Shown here: piece after piece, positions 47,582-55,442 of the stretch
How positions within the stretch are numbered: position 1 is the stretch's first letter
Layout: every line of letters starts with the position of its first letter
NCBI GenBank assembly: GCA_002456995.1
Contig: NTKC01000008.1
Location: forward strand, 1 to 64,000
Direction: 5' to 3'
Length of the DNA: 64,000 nt
DNA from: Candidatus Thioglobus sp. MED-G25
Lineage (GTDB): Bacteria; Pseudomonadota; Gammaproteobacteria; Arenicellales; UBA868
Translations under genes and position numbers: made by a program
Notes under the pieces: model-generated
Seen by the model: only the letters and a program-made list of their open reading frames with translations
What the model was told of the DNA's origin: nothing
The model's database searches: none

Positions 47582-47992
47582 CTACTTAATCACTGTCTCA
47601 GTACCCGTTCGAATCTGTTCGTCTGGATGTACTGTGTAGTAATCCGATGAATCGTCAAAGTAAATATGTTCTTGTGTGCTCAGACCTGTAGGCACGTCCA
47701 ATGATCCAGCTGCTATAGACAATGAGCTTGACCCATCCAATTGCCAAAACAGACTGGAACCACAGCGGCGGCAGAAACCGCGCTTAGCCTTTGACGACGA
47801 GCGATACCAGGACAGTGTGTTCTGGCTGTCAATCTCAATGGCCTCTACTGGCGCAGCGGTTGCTGCCCAGAGGTGACCACTGCTCCGCCGACATTGCGAG
47901 CAATGGCAAACGAGCACCTTGCGCAGCTTACCTGTGACCTTGAAGGTGACAGCACCGCACAGGCAGCGACCATGACGTTTTGAACTTGTCAT
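47582..47992 (-). CDS. GFA-family zinc protein (glutathione-dependent formaldehyde-activating enzyme-like)
   Basis: The protein has 136 residues. The GFA cysteine pattern is visible: GRCLCGAVTF at the start, VCHCSQCRRSSG in the first third and GFCRRCGSSLFW in the middle. These bind structural and catalytic zinc in the family. The name is historical; few members are proven to act on S-hydroxymethylglutathione. Its ATG overlaps the stop of the corrinoid methyltransferase gene and its stop lies 4 bp before the reactivation gene, so it is tightly bound into the cluster, where a link to formaldehyde or a thiol adduct is possible. Confidence 0.85.
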   Translation of the reverse strand: MTSSKRHGRCLCGAVTFKVTGKLRKVLVCHCSQCRRSSGHLWAATAAPVEAIEIDSQNTLSWYRSSSKAKRGFCRRCGSSLFWQLDGSSSLSIAAGSLDVPTGLSTQEHIYFDDSSDYYTVHPDEQIRTGTETVIK

Positions 47993-48900
47993 CGTGCTGA
48001 ACGGCGGCGGCGATTCCGCCCTCGTTCCCGGGCGCCGCCTGTCTCGGCATCATGCACCGGTTCCCGATATTTTTTTATCCAGCGCCGACAATCAGGGTCG
48101 TGTCCCATCATCACATCGGCCCCTGAAACAGCCTGCATTACTTCTCCGTGTAACGGATTTGTAATAGCCGATGTCATACCCGCACCTATAGCCATGGCAA
48201 GGAACGCCGAGTTCAACCCATTGCGGTTGGGCAGACCAAAACTGACGTTGGAGGCTCCACAGGTTGAGTTCACTTTCAGTTCTTCACGCAATCGACGGAC
48301 GATACTCATCACCTGACGCCCCGCATCATTTAAAGCGCCAATAGGCATAACAAGTGGGTCTACGATTATGTCTTCGCGGGGTATTCCATGGTCTTCGGCA
48401 CGCTCTACAATCTTTCTGGCCACTTCAAACCGGACATCTGGATCCTCTGAGATGCCAGTCTCATCATTCGATATCGCAACCACTGCAGCATTGAATTTCT
48501 TAACCAGCGGGAGAACACTCTCAAGACGTTCTTCCTCACCCGTAACCGAGTTCACCAGCGCTTTACCCTGATATACCGAAAGGCCCGACTCCAGGGCCGC
48601 AACAATTGATGAATCAATAGACAAAGGTACATCAGTAAGCGACTGAACGAGTTGTATGCACTCGGCCAGAATAGCAGGTTCATCAGCGAGCGGTATGCCG
48701 GCGTTTACGTCCAACATATGGGCCCCAGCTGCTACCTGCGCCAGCGCGTCGACCTCAACCCGACTGTAATCTCCATTTTTCATTTCTTCTGAAAGAACCT
48801 TACGCCCGGTAGGATTGATCCTCTCACCAATTATGCAAAATGGCTGATCAAATCCTATTCGGAGGTCCCTATTTTTCGAACTGACTAGCGTAATGGTCAC
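47989..48900 (-). CDS. Methyltetrahydrofolate:corrinoid protein methyltransferase (pterin-binding, MtgA/AcsE-like)
   Basis: The protein has 303 residues; the GTG at 48900 (VTITLVSSKN) has AAGGAG at good spacing and matches the usual family start, so an ATG-like upstream opening at 48945 is rejected. Pterin-binding TIM barrel: PFCIIGERINPTGRKVLSE, GAHMLDVNAGIP, PLSIDSSIVAALESGL, ALVNSVTGEEERLESVLPL, DIIVDPLVMPIG and STCGASNVSFGLPNR. These are the hallmarks of the MeTr domain shared with methionine synthase and AcsE. It should pass methyl from the corrinoid protein to tetrahydrofolate. It ends in an arginine-rich tail (RERGRNRRRRSAR). Confidence 0.92.
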   Translation of the reverse strand: MTITLVSSKNRDLRIGFDQPFCIIGERINPTGRKVLSEEMKNGDYSRVEVDALAQVAAGAHMLDVNAGIPLADEPAILAECIQLVQSLTDVPLSIDSSIVAALESGLSVYQGKALVNSVTGEEERLESVLPLVKKFNAAVVAISNDETGISEDPDVRFEVARKIVERAEDHGIPREDIIVDPLVMPIGALNDAGRQVMSIVRRLREELKVNSTCGASNVSFGLPNRNGLNSAFLAMAIGAGMTSAITNPLHGEVMQAVSGADVMMGHDPDCRRWIKKYREPVHDAETGGARERGRNRRRRSAR

Positions 48901-48968
48901 TGCATACTCCTTAATCTTAGTAGCGTACTGACCATCTTCGGACAACGTACATCTAGCCTTGGCCTTAT

Positions 48969-49274
48969 TTAGGTAGGATCAGTTTTAACGCCGTTGGCCC
49001 GGATCAGCACCAACAGGTCGTCATCGTTATAGCGCTGTTCAAGTACATGAGCCAATTCGTTAGCCGCCGATTCAAGATCATCACCACAGGTAGAGGCTTC
49101 CCGCCGCCATTCACTTAAGTAGGCATCACTACTGCCTTTACCCGCGCGCATCGCGGCTCGGTCAATGGCCGCTTGAAATCGTTGACTAAGCCGTACCTTG
49201 CTCGTCGAGCGCCCTTTTTTCGCGATAACCTGTGACGGAATATCCCGCCAATAGATCGTAATTAGTTTAGGCAT
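48969..49274 (-). CDS. 'Virulence factor'-family small protein (PF13769-like) of the corrinoid cluster
   Basis: The protein has 101 residues. The family block LITIYWRDIPSQVIAKKGR, then LSQRFQAAIDRAAMRAG and AYLSEWRREAS is clear. The name 'virulence factor, conserved region' is a historic label without experimental support here. Its first base overlaps the stop of the DUF1638 gene (TGATG), so these two are coupled. Similar genes are found next to corrinoid methyltransferases of marine proteobacteria, to my knowledge without a known function. Small, charged and soluble, it could be a partner protein of the methyltransferase or of the corrinoid protein. Confidence 0.8.
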   Translation of the reverse strand: MPKLITIYWRDIPSQVIAKKGRSTSKVRLSQRFQAAIDRAAMRAGKGSSDAYLSEWRREASTCGDDLESAANELAHVLEQRYNDDDLLVLIRANGVKTDPT

Positions 49275-49897
49275 CAGGGTGTCCTCGCAGTCATTGGTAC
49301 CGATACCATGAATCGGTCCAAGCCTGTTTCAAGCTCACCAAATCCGGTCGAGCGATGCTCAAACTGCAGCCCCAGACGATCCGCTGCAGAGCGTGCCTTT
49401 GTAATCAACTCTGATGATTCCGTCTGTGACAGATACAGCAATCGAGTGTAATTCTTGAAATAAATCTGTTTGAGCTCGGGATGCCGGTCCACCCCTAACT
49501 CATCCATAATCAGCCTGTCAAAATGACGAGCCAGGAAGTCAGTCAAGTAAAAGGTACCAGGTTCAGCGTCGTGCAACTGTTCAAACACATCCGATCCAGC
49601 ATAAAACTGGTAGCAATGGGCACCTTCCAATCTCTCCACCCCGAGCGGCTCGAGCATGCTGTCCAATAAACCTCCTGTCCCACAATCTGCGTACGCCACA
49701 AAAATGTGCGCATATCGATCGTGATTGCTCTGGATCTTGTCCAGCACACGGTTGGGAATCTGATCCGGACGGTTATGTAGGTCAGCAGGCAGGCACTGGA
49801 CATCGACATCAGTCCAACCATTGATATCGATAAGTTGCTGGATCTCTCTGGCGAGTGCACCGCAAGCAATGATCAGTTTTCCAGACTGTTGGCCCAT
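49274..49897 (-). CDS. DUF1638 protein of the corrinoid cluster
   Basis: The protein has 207 residues. Visible family blocks are KLIIACGALAREIQQLID, AHIFVAYADCGTGGLLDSML and GAHCYQFYAGSDVFEQL. The three cysteines sit near the ends of predicted strands (ACGA, ADCGTGG, AHCYQF) and could bind a metal or a cobalt-linked group. The family is uncharacterised and often co-occurs with corrinoid-dependent methyltransferases; it may load or unload a methyl group or act on a substrate. It follows the corrinoid gene by 104 bp and overlaps the next gene. Confidence 0.85.
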   Translation of the reverse strand: MGQQSGKLIIACGALAREIQQLIDINGWTDVDVQCLPADLHNRPDQIPNRVLDKIQSNHDRYAHIFVAYADCGTGGLLDSMLEPLGVERLEGAHCYQFYAGSDVFEQLHDAEPGTFYLTDFLARHFDRLIMDELGVDRHPELKQIYFKNYTRLLYLSQTESSELITKARSAADRLGLQFEHRSTGFGELETGLDRFMVSVPMTARTP

Positions 49898-50001
49898 TGG
49901 TTTACTCTCCTAGCATTTTGTTGACTGCTCTGTGTGGCCTATCGCCTACTCTGCTCCCTCAATCACCAATAGCTCAGTACTTAATCTTTACCTGTCAGTG
50001 C

Positions 50002-50721
50002 TTACGCTGGGATCGACTCACCCCTGCGCTGTGCAATCATCTGCTTAGCTGTCTCCACTGCCACGGCTGCATCTCGACAGTATGCATCCGCACCAATCGC
50101 TTTCCCGAATTCCTCGTTCAAGGGTGCCCCACCCACCAACACAATATGGTCATCCCGAATACCTTGTTCGACCATGGTATCAATAACCACTTTCATATAC
50201 GGCATCGTCGTGGTCAGTAGCGCCGACATGCCCACGATGTCCGGTTTATGTTCTTCAATTGCTTCGAGGAAGTTCTCGACTGGATTATTGATACCAATGT
50301 TATAGACATCAAACCCTGCGCCCTCAAGCATCATGCTCACGAGATTCTTACCAATATCGTGGATATCACCTTTTACAGTACCAATAACCACTGTACCAAT
50401 ACTTTGTGCACCAGTTTCTGCCAGTAGCGGCCGCAGAATCGCCATACCCCCTTTCATTGCGTTGGCTGACATCAGAACCTCGGGCACAAACAAAATTCCA
50501 TCTCGAAAATCGATACCGACTATTCGCATTCCCTCTACCAGAGCGTCCTCGAGAAGTTTATCCGCAGCCCAGCCTCGCTCTAGCAGTATGTTCGTCCCCT
50601 CTTCAATCTCTTCTTTGAGACCATCATAAAGATCGTCGTGCATCTGCTCAACGAGTTCCTCGTCGGATAATGTATTCAGATCCAGTTCTTCTTCGGACTC
50701 TACAACTTCAGTTTCTGTCAT
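50002..50721 (-). CDS. Corrinoid (B12)-binding protein, MtaC/MtbC-like
   Basis: About 240 residues. An acidic start (MTETEVVESEEELDL) leads to the N-terminal helical cap (ILLERGWAADKLLEDALVEGM, FVPEVLMSANAMKGGMAI) and the cobalamin domain with IGTVKGDIHDIGKNLVSMML (the DxHxxG lower-ligand histidine), then IVGMSALLTTTMPYMKVVID and VLVGGAPLNEEFG. It carries the methyl group between the substrate methyltransferase and the tetrahydrofolate methyltransferase. The start may be the ATG at 50721 or a GTG at 50727. It is the first gene of the cluster, preceded by a hairpin-T6 structure at 50759-50786. No MttB/MtbB-type partner is present. Confidence 0.93.
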   Translation of the reverse strand: MTETEVVESEEELDLNTLSDEELVEQMHDDLYDGLKEEIEEGTNILLERGWAADKLLEDALVEGMRIVGIDFRDGILFVPEVLMSANAMKGGMAILRPLLAETGAQSIGTVVIGTVKGDIHDIGKNLVSMMLEGAGFDVYNIGINNPVENFLEAIEEHKPDIVGMSALLTTTMPYMKVVIDTMVEQGIRDDHIVLVGGAPLNEEFGKAIGADAYCRDAAVAVETAKQMIAQRRGESIPA

Positions 50722-50758
50722 TGTCACCGCACCTTATAGTGGATGTTCTACAACACGG

Positions 50759-50786
50759 AAAAAACGTGTAGGCGGTTCACCGCCAC
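50759..50786 (-). terminator. Hairpin with T6 in the leader of the corrinoid cluster (terminator or attenuator)
   Basis: On the minus strand GT-GGCGG and CCGCC-(T)-AC pair around a TGAA tetraloop and, after a few bases, a run of six T follows (ACGTTTTTTCC). This is the form of an intrinsic terminator. It lies 38 bp before the first start codon of the cluster and about 190 bp after the DUF1015 stop. It may end the serA-serC-DUF1015 transcript or act as an attenuator for the corrinoid operon. No recognised cobalamin or SAM/SAH riboswitch core was seen. Confidence 0.5.
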
Positions 50787-50973
50787 GACCACAGCGGCAT
50801 TCTAAGATTAATACCCAGATCTGTTGATTTGCGCGCGACATATGGGATCTGTTTTGCGACACCTAGACCCATAAACCATTCGACCACTTCCTGATCTGAC
50901 AATCCGCATTAAATGAAACTAATAAAGAACAGAAATTAATAATACTGCAATCAAAAACACGTACTGTCCGAAT

Positions 50974-52194
50974 TCAGGAGAACCTCAGGAATATGCCTGA
51001 ACGCGCCTTAGGATCGAAACAAGTTGACTTGGGCGGCATAACCAAGCCTTGATCTGCAATGCTCATCAAGTCCGTCATGGAAGTCGGGTAGCAGGCAATA
51101 CCAGCCTGCCACCCTTCTTCAGCCCGTTGTCTCAAACCATTCAATCCACGATCACCTGTAACAAAATCAAGTCGAGGGTCAGATCGGTCATCCTCGATAC
51201 CCAGCACAGGTTCAAGAAATAAGTTTTGCAACAGCGATACATCCAGACTACCCACCGAATCGTTGGGTACCCGCGCCGGGCGCACCTGCAATCGAAACAG
51301 CTGGTTTTCCACCAGCAAAGTGAACTCACCCGGTTTGGATGGCAGCATCGTCTTCCTGTCGTCGGAAATCCGATCGACTGTAAAGTTTAACGCGAGCCCG
51401 TCAATCAACTGCTCCACTGAAAGCCCGTTTAAATCACGAACACATCGGTTAAAAGAGAGGATCCTCAACTGAGTTGCCGGGAACAACGCCGCCAGAAAAT
51501 TATCCCAGGGGCCACTGCTTGATCGATTGGCAGCATGTCGAACGCTAGCTGCCATTCTATGGTGCCCATCGGTAAGGTAGGCAACCTCAACACCCAAAAA
51601 CTGAGTTCGCAGAATATCGATCTGCTCGGTCTCGACAACCTTCCAAATTGTCTGGCGGACTCCATCTTCCATAAAAAAGTCAAGCAACGGTTTATCCTGG
51701 GTGATGATTTCTACAGTTTCATCAATGCGAGCATCATCCTGATAAGCAAGGCAAATGGGGCTGGAACTCACACCAACATGCTGCAAGTATTGCGTGAGTC
51801 TATTTTCATGTTCAGACCGTGTATGCTCATGCTTGTGAATGCGCCCTTGCTGATACTCCGTCACCGGCACTTCTGCGATAACAGCCGTCTGAAAATGGTC
51901 TCCGGTATGCAGTCGGTAAATGTACAGCGCCTCCTGAGGTTGCAGCTCGAAAGTCGAATCCTCCAACATCTTTTGGACCGCGTTAAGATTGTGATCCAGA
52001 ACCATCTCCAACGACGGGTTTTCCGACTCAACATAGTCCTCCGGTGTTCTCATCGTTTTGATGAAGTTCGGCGGGTTTGCCTTGGCGTAGGCCGCGCGTT
52101 CGGCAGGCGCCATTGAATCGTAAGCAGGTGCAACCACCTGCTCTGCTCGATCACTGCAGACAACATAGGGTTTGAATGTATGGATCTGTGTCAA
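50974..52194 (-). CDS. DUF1015 protein, serine-operon partner
   Basis: The protein has 406 residues, apparently starting at a TTG (52194; MTQIHTFKPYVV). The family pattern is clear: VVAPAYDSMAPAERAAYAKANPPNFIKT, then ALYIYRLHTGDHFQT, RIHKHEHTRSEHENRLTQYLQ and VAYLTDGHHRMAASVRHA. The histidine-rich ADGHHR-like motif suggests a ParB-like or kinase-like core in family literature, and a link with serine metabolism (free serine kinase-like folds) has been proposed; here only the position after serA-serC supports this. It is 28 bp after serC. Confidence 0.85.
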   Translation of the reverse strand: MTQIHTFKPYVVCSDRAEQVVAPAYDSMAPAERAAYAKANPPNFIKTMRTPEDYVESENPSLEMVLDHNLNAVQKMLEDSTFELQPQEALYIYRLHTGDHFQTAVIAEVPVTEYQQGRIHKHEHTRSEHENRLTQYLQHVGVSSSPICLAYQDDARIDETVEIITQDKPLLDFFMEDGVRQTIWKVVETEQIDILRTQFLGVEVAYLTDGHHRMAASVRHAANRSSSGPWDNFLAALFPATQLRILSFNRCVRDLNGLSVEQLIDGLALNFTVDRISDDRKTMLPSKPGEFTLLVENQLFRLQVRPARVPNDSVGSLDVSLLQNLFLEPVLGIEDDRSDPRLDFVTGDRGLNGLRQRAEEGWQAGIACYPTSMTDLMSIADQGLVMPPKSTCFDPKARSGIFLRFS

Positions 52195-52222
52195 GCAGGT
52201 TTACCTGTAAGCAACACGGGCC

Positions 52223-53311
52223 TTACCCTGGGTTATTTTCCCGAAATGCAGCCATAAACTCTGCCAGTGCCGTTACACCGGTACGTGGCATAGCATTGTA
52301 GATGCTCGCTCGACATCCACCAACACTCCGGTGCCCCTTAAGATTGAGCAGATCAGCCGCGTCCGACTGCTTGAGAAACTCTGCTTCGAGATTGTCGTTC
52401 GGCAATCGGAAAACCACGTTCATGGCCGAGCGGCACCTGCTTTCAACGGGACAACTGTAATACCCGTCGCTGCTGTCAATCACCGAATACAGCAGATTGG
52501 CTTTCTCCTGTGTTTCTCTTTCGATAACATCGAGCCCACCCTTCTCATTCATCCACTTAAGTATCTTACCTAGCATGTAAATCGGAAACACTGGTGGAGT
52601 GTTGAACATAGAATTTTTCTCAGCATGGACGGCATACCGCATATAGCGCCCGATGTCAGTATTGCAATCCTCCAGTATTGACTCTCTGACAAACACTAGT
52701 GCCATTCCGGATGGGCCCAGGTTTTTCTGGAGTCCACCGTACACCAAGTCAAACTTCTCCCAGGGTATTGCCCTTGACATGTAGTCTGAAGACATATCGC
52801 AGACTAAGGGTATGTCGACATCAGGCCAGTGGGTAAATTGCACACCTCCGATTGTTTCATTGGACGTTATATGCAGATAGCGGGTACCCGACTGGATTTC
52901 CAACTCATCGTCCTGGGGCATCCTGGTGTAGCCGCAATCCTTACCTTCCCACGCGGCATAGATATCACCGTAGAATCTGGCATCGGTCATCGCCCCAGTA
53001 GCCCAACTGCCGGAATTCACGTAGCCTGCCCGCTCACCTGTTCGCAACAGGTTCATTGGCACCATAGAAAACTGAAACGTTGCGCCACCCTGAAGGAACA
53101 ACACCTTGAAACCATCGGGAACACTGAATATTTTTCGAGTCATCACTATCGCTTCCCGATGTACTTCATCAAAATGTTTCCCGCGATGACTCATTTCAAT
53201 CAGTGACATCCCTGAACCCTGGTATTCCACGAATTCCGCCTGAGCTTCCTCAAGCACCTGTTGAGGCAGCGTTGATGGACCCGAACTGAAATTATTGACT
53301 CGCCGACTCAT
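52223..53311 (-). CDS. serC: Phosphoserine aminotransferase
   Basis: The protein has 362 residues; the ATG at 53311 (MSRRVNNFSSGPSTLP) has AGGAGG six bases upstream, so an upstream in-frame start that would overlap serA is rejected. Family blocks are FSSGPSTLPQQVLEEAQ, VLFLQGGATFQFSMVPMNLL, TSNETIGGVQF and DLVYGGLQKNLGPSGMALV with the PLP lysine. It converts 3-phosphohydroxypyruvate to phosphoserine. It lies 26 bp after serA. Confidence 0.96.
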   Translation of the reverse strand: MSRRVNNFSSGPSTLPQQVLEEAQAEFVEYQGSGMSLIEMSHRGKHFDEVHREAIVMTRKIFSVPDGFKVLFLQGGATFQFSMVPMNLLRTGERAGYVNSGSWATGAMTDARFYGDIYAAWEGKDCGYTRMPQDDELEIQSGTRYLHITSNETIGGVQFTHWPDVDIPLVCDMSSDYMSRAIPWEKFDLVYGGLQKNLGPSGMALVFVRESILEDCNTDIGRYMRYAVHAEKNSMFNTPPVFPIYMLGKILKWMNEKGGLDVIERETQEKANLLYSVIDSSDGYYSCPVESRCRSAMNVVFRLPNDNLEAEFLKQSDAADLLNLKGHRSVGGCRASIYNAMPRTGVTALAEFMAAFRENNPG

Positions 53312-53337
53312 CACTTGCCTCCTAGTACATTGAATAA

Positions 53338-54309
53338 TCACGTGTCCATGTTGACACAGTGTTTGATATGTCCCTGACTGAACGCATCCAGGATCTCTAT
53401 CACACCCCTTGCGACTGCTGCTTGAGCCTGATCTGTAGATGCGCCGATATGATGGGTACCGTAAACATTGGGATGCGTGGCAAGAACTGATTCAAATACA
53501 GCCTCACCACCACTTGGTTCCTCGCAAAACACATCCAAACCTGCTCGAATCCCTTTCTCATCCATCGCCTTTATCAGGGCTTGCTCGTCGACAATGTCCC
53601 CACGAGAGGTATTGATAACAATAGCCCCCACTGGCATGCGCGCCAACAACTCTGCATCGACCATTTTTTTCGTGCCGGCCACAGATGGCACATGAAAACT
53701 GAGAATGTCACACCGTTCTGCCAGTTCGTTAAGGCCGGTGACACGCTTTATACCGCCTATACGAACGAGGCGGTCGTGCGTTTCCCGCCACCGATTTGGT
53801 CGATCAATAACATAGAGTTCCAGCCCAAACGCATGCGCCCGTTCAAGCACTTCCAAACCCACGGCACCGAGACCAACCACGCCCATACGTCGACCTTTCA
53901 GACCCGCAGCAACACTGAATCGTTTCTTATTCCAATTTCCCTGGCGCAACGCTAAAACATTGTCCGGAATGTTTCTGTCGATGGCGATCAGAAGTCCGAT
54001 AGCCAGTTCAGCGACTGCTGCAGCATTTCGACCCGGTACGTTACAGACATAAATGCCCCGAGCAGCAGCGGCATCCTTATCGATCGTGTTCGTTCCAGCG
54101 CCGGCTCGAATAATCATCTTCAGCGAATTTCCAGCCTCTATTGCCTTTTTCGTTACCTGAGTGCTTCGCACCACCAACACATCATATTCTGCAAGCACAG
54201 AGTCAAGCTCATCAGATTTAAGATCAGGTTGCAGCACACAGTCTTGCCCCTTCTGTTTGAGTTCATCGACAGCTGACTCGGGATATTTGTCAGCAAAAAG
54301 TATTCTCAT
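53338..54309 (-). CDS. serA: D-3-phosphoglycerate dehydrogenase, short type
   Basis: The protein has 323 residues, the short type with no C-terminal ACT domain, so serine feedback is probably absent. The Rossmann motif is RMGVVGLGAVGLEVLERAHAF, and the catalytic residues are in VINTSRGDIVDEQALI (Arg), LDVFCEEP (Glu) and GTHHIGASTDQAQAA (His). It is first in the operon serA-serC-DUF1015. Other 2-hydroxyacid dehydrogenase roles are possible, but the serC neighbour makes SerA by far the best call. Confidence 0.93.
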   Translation of the reverse strand: MRILFADKYPESAVDELKQKGQDCVLQPDLKSDELDSVLAEYDVLVVRSTQVTKKAIEAGNSLKMIIRAGAGTNTIDKDAAAARGIYVCNVPGRNAAAVAELAIGLLIAIDRNIPDNVLALRQGNWNKKRFSVAAGLKGRRMGVVGLGAVGLEVLERAHAFGLELYVIDRPNRWRETHDRLVRIGGIKRVTGLNELAERCDILSFHVPSVAGTKKMVDAELLARMPVGAIVINTSRGDIVDEQALIKAMDEKGIRAGLDVFCEEPSGGEAVFESVLATHPNVYGTHHIGASTDQAQAAVARGVIEILDAFSQGHIKHCVNMDT

Positions 54310-54532
54310 CAGTCATAGTCTCGTGATCAGGATGCGTGAGGCCACAACCTATGCAGTGCGGATCATCACGTTACCGGGGATTTTCAATGAGTCCCGAGAT
54401 AAAGAAAAGTCTAGGTACCGGAGCGTTGCGTTACCGGGCTGCCGAGAGTCGCTTTAGGATAAATCATGGGTACCCGTTAATCTACAACTTTTCGCACGGT
54501 CGCCGGGCGCAACACATCTCTGGCCAAACATC

Positions 54533-55378
54533 TTGACGCTTTCAATAATCAGTCTTGTGCTGGCAGCTGCATTTCTACATGCCGCCTGGAATGCATTTAT
54601 CAAGGCTGGTGATGACAAGTTACTCAGTCTCGCTCTGATGCATGGATGTTCCGGAGTGATCTGCCTGTGCCTGCTGCCATTTGTCCCGATCCCCAACCCA
54701 GCAGCGTGGCCATATCTTGGGCTTTCGCTGGTTCTGCACTGGGGTTACTACGGCTTTTTAATCAGTGGTTATCGTGTGGGTGACTTAGGTCTGGTTTATC
54801 CGCTTGCGCGGGGCAGTGCACCCCTACTTATCGCCGGATTTGGGGTACTTCTTGCCGGAGAAACTTTGTCGTTGATGGTTCTGGCAGGCATATCGCTCGC
54901 CTGCGTAGGAATCGTCAGCCTCAGTTTCGAAAACGGACCACCCTGGCGCGGCAATCTGAAACCCGTGCTGTTCGCGATAGGCACTGCGATCTGGATTAGC
55001 GGCTATACGCTAGCCGACGGACTGGGTGTAAGGGAAGCCCAGTCCAAGTTGGGCTACATCATCTGGCTGTTTGTTCTTGAGGCTGCCACATTTGGCATCT
55101 TCGTCTCACTGATTCGTCGACATACTTGCAAGGATTATTATCTTACGCACTGGCGTGGGCTATGGATTAGCGGTATGGTCGCAGCGCTCGCCTATGGTTT
55201 GGTTATCTATGCAATGAGTACAAACACCATGGCCATGATCTCTGCTCTACGGGAAACAAGCGTAATCATTGCTGTGCTGATTGGAGGGCTAATGCTCAAG
55301 GAGCGGAATATGTTGTACAGGATGTGCGCGGCCGCCATCGTTGTGGTCGGAATTACAATTATGAATTTAACATCGTAA
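54533..55378 (+). CDS. EamA/DMT-family transporter
   Basis: The protein has 281 residues, apparently starting at a TTG (54533). About ten hydrophobic helices in two repeats are visible; the EamA blocks include LAAAFLHAAWNAFIKAGDDKL at the start, LVYPLARGSAPLLIAGFGVLLAGETL in the first half and SALRETSVIIAVLIGGLMLKE in the second. It is a drug/metabolite-type exporter with unknown substrate. About 65 bp separate it from the dehydrogenase gene that follows on the same strand. The 220-bp gap upstream, to serA, should hold promoters for both strands. Confidence 0.85.
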   Translation: MTLSIISLVLAAAFLHAAWNAFIKAGDDKLLSLALMHGCSGVICLCLLPFVPIPNPAAWPYLGLSLVLHWGYYGFLISGYRVGDLGLVYPLARGSAPLLIAGFGVLLAGETLSLMVLAGISLACVGIVSLSFENGPPWRGNLKPVLFAIGTAIWISGYTLADGLGVREAQSKLGYIIWLFVLEAATFGIFVSLIRRHTCKDYYLTHWRGLWISGMVAALAYGLVIYAMSTNTMAMISALRETSVIIAVLIGGLMLKERNMLYRMCAAAIVVVGITIMNLTS

Positions 55379-55442
55379 TGATCGGATTGGTCTTCATTCA
55401 ACAATTCAAGCGTACTTGCAACGCTATCCCTTCGGCCGCGGC

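Noticed and set aside
50728..50973. Cobalamin riboswitch before the corrinoid operon
   Set aside because: The conserved B12 box and core pairing were not recognised on the minus strand; only a terminator-like hairpin is supported.
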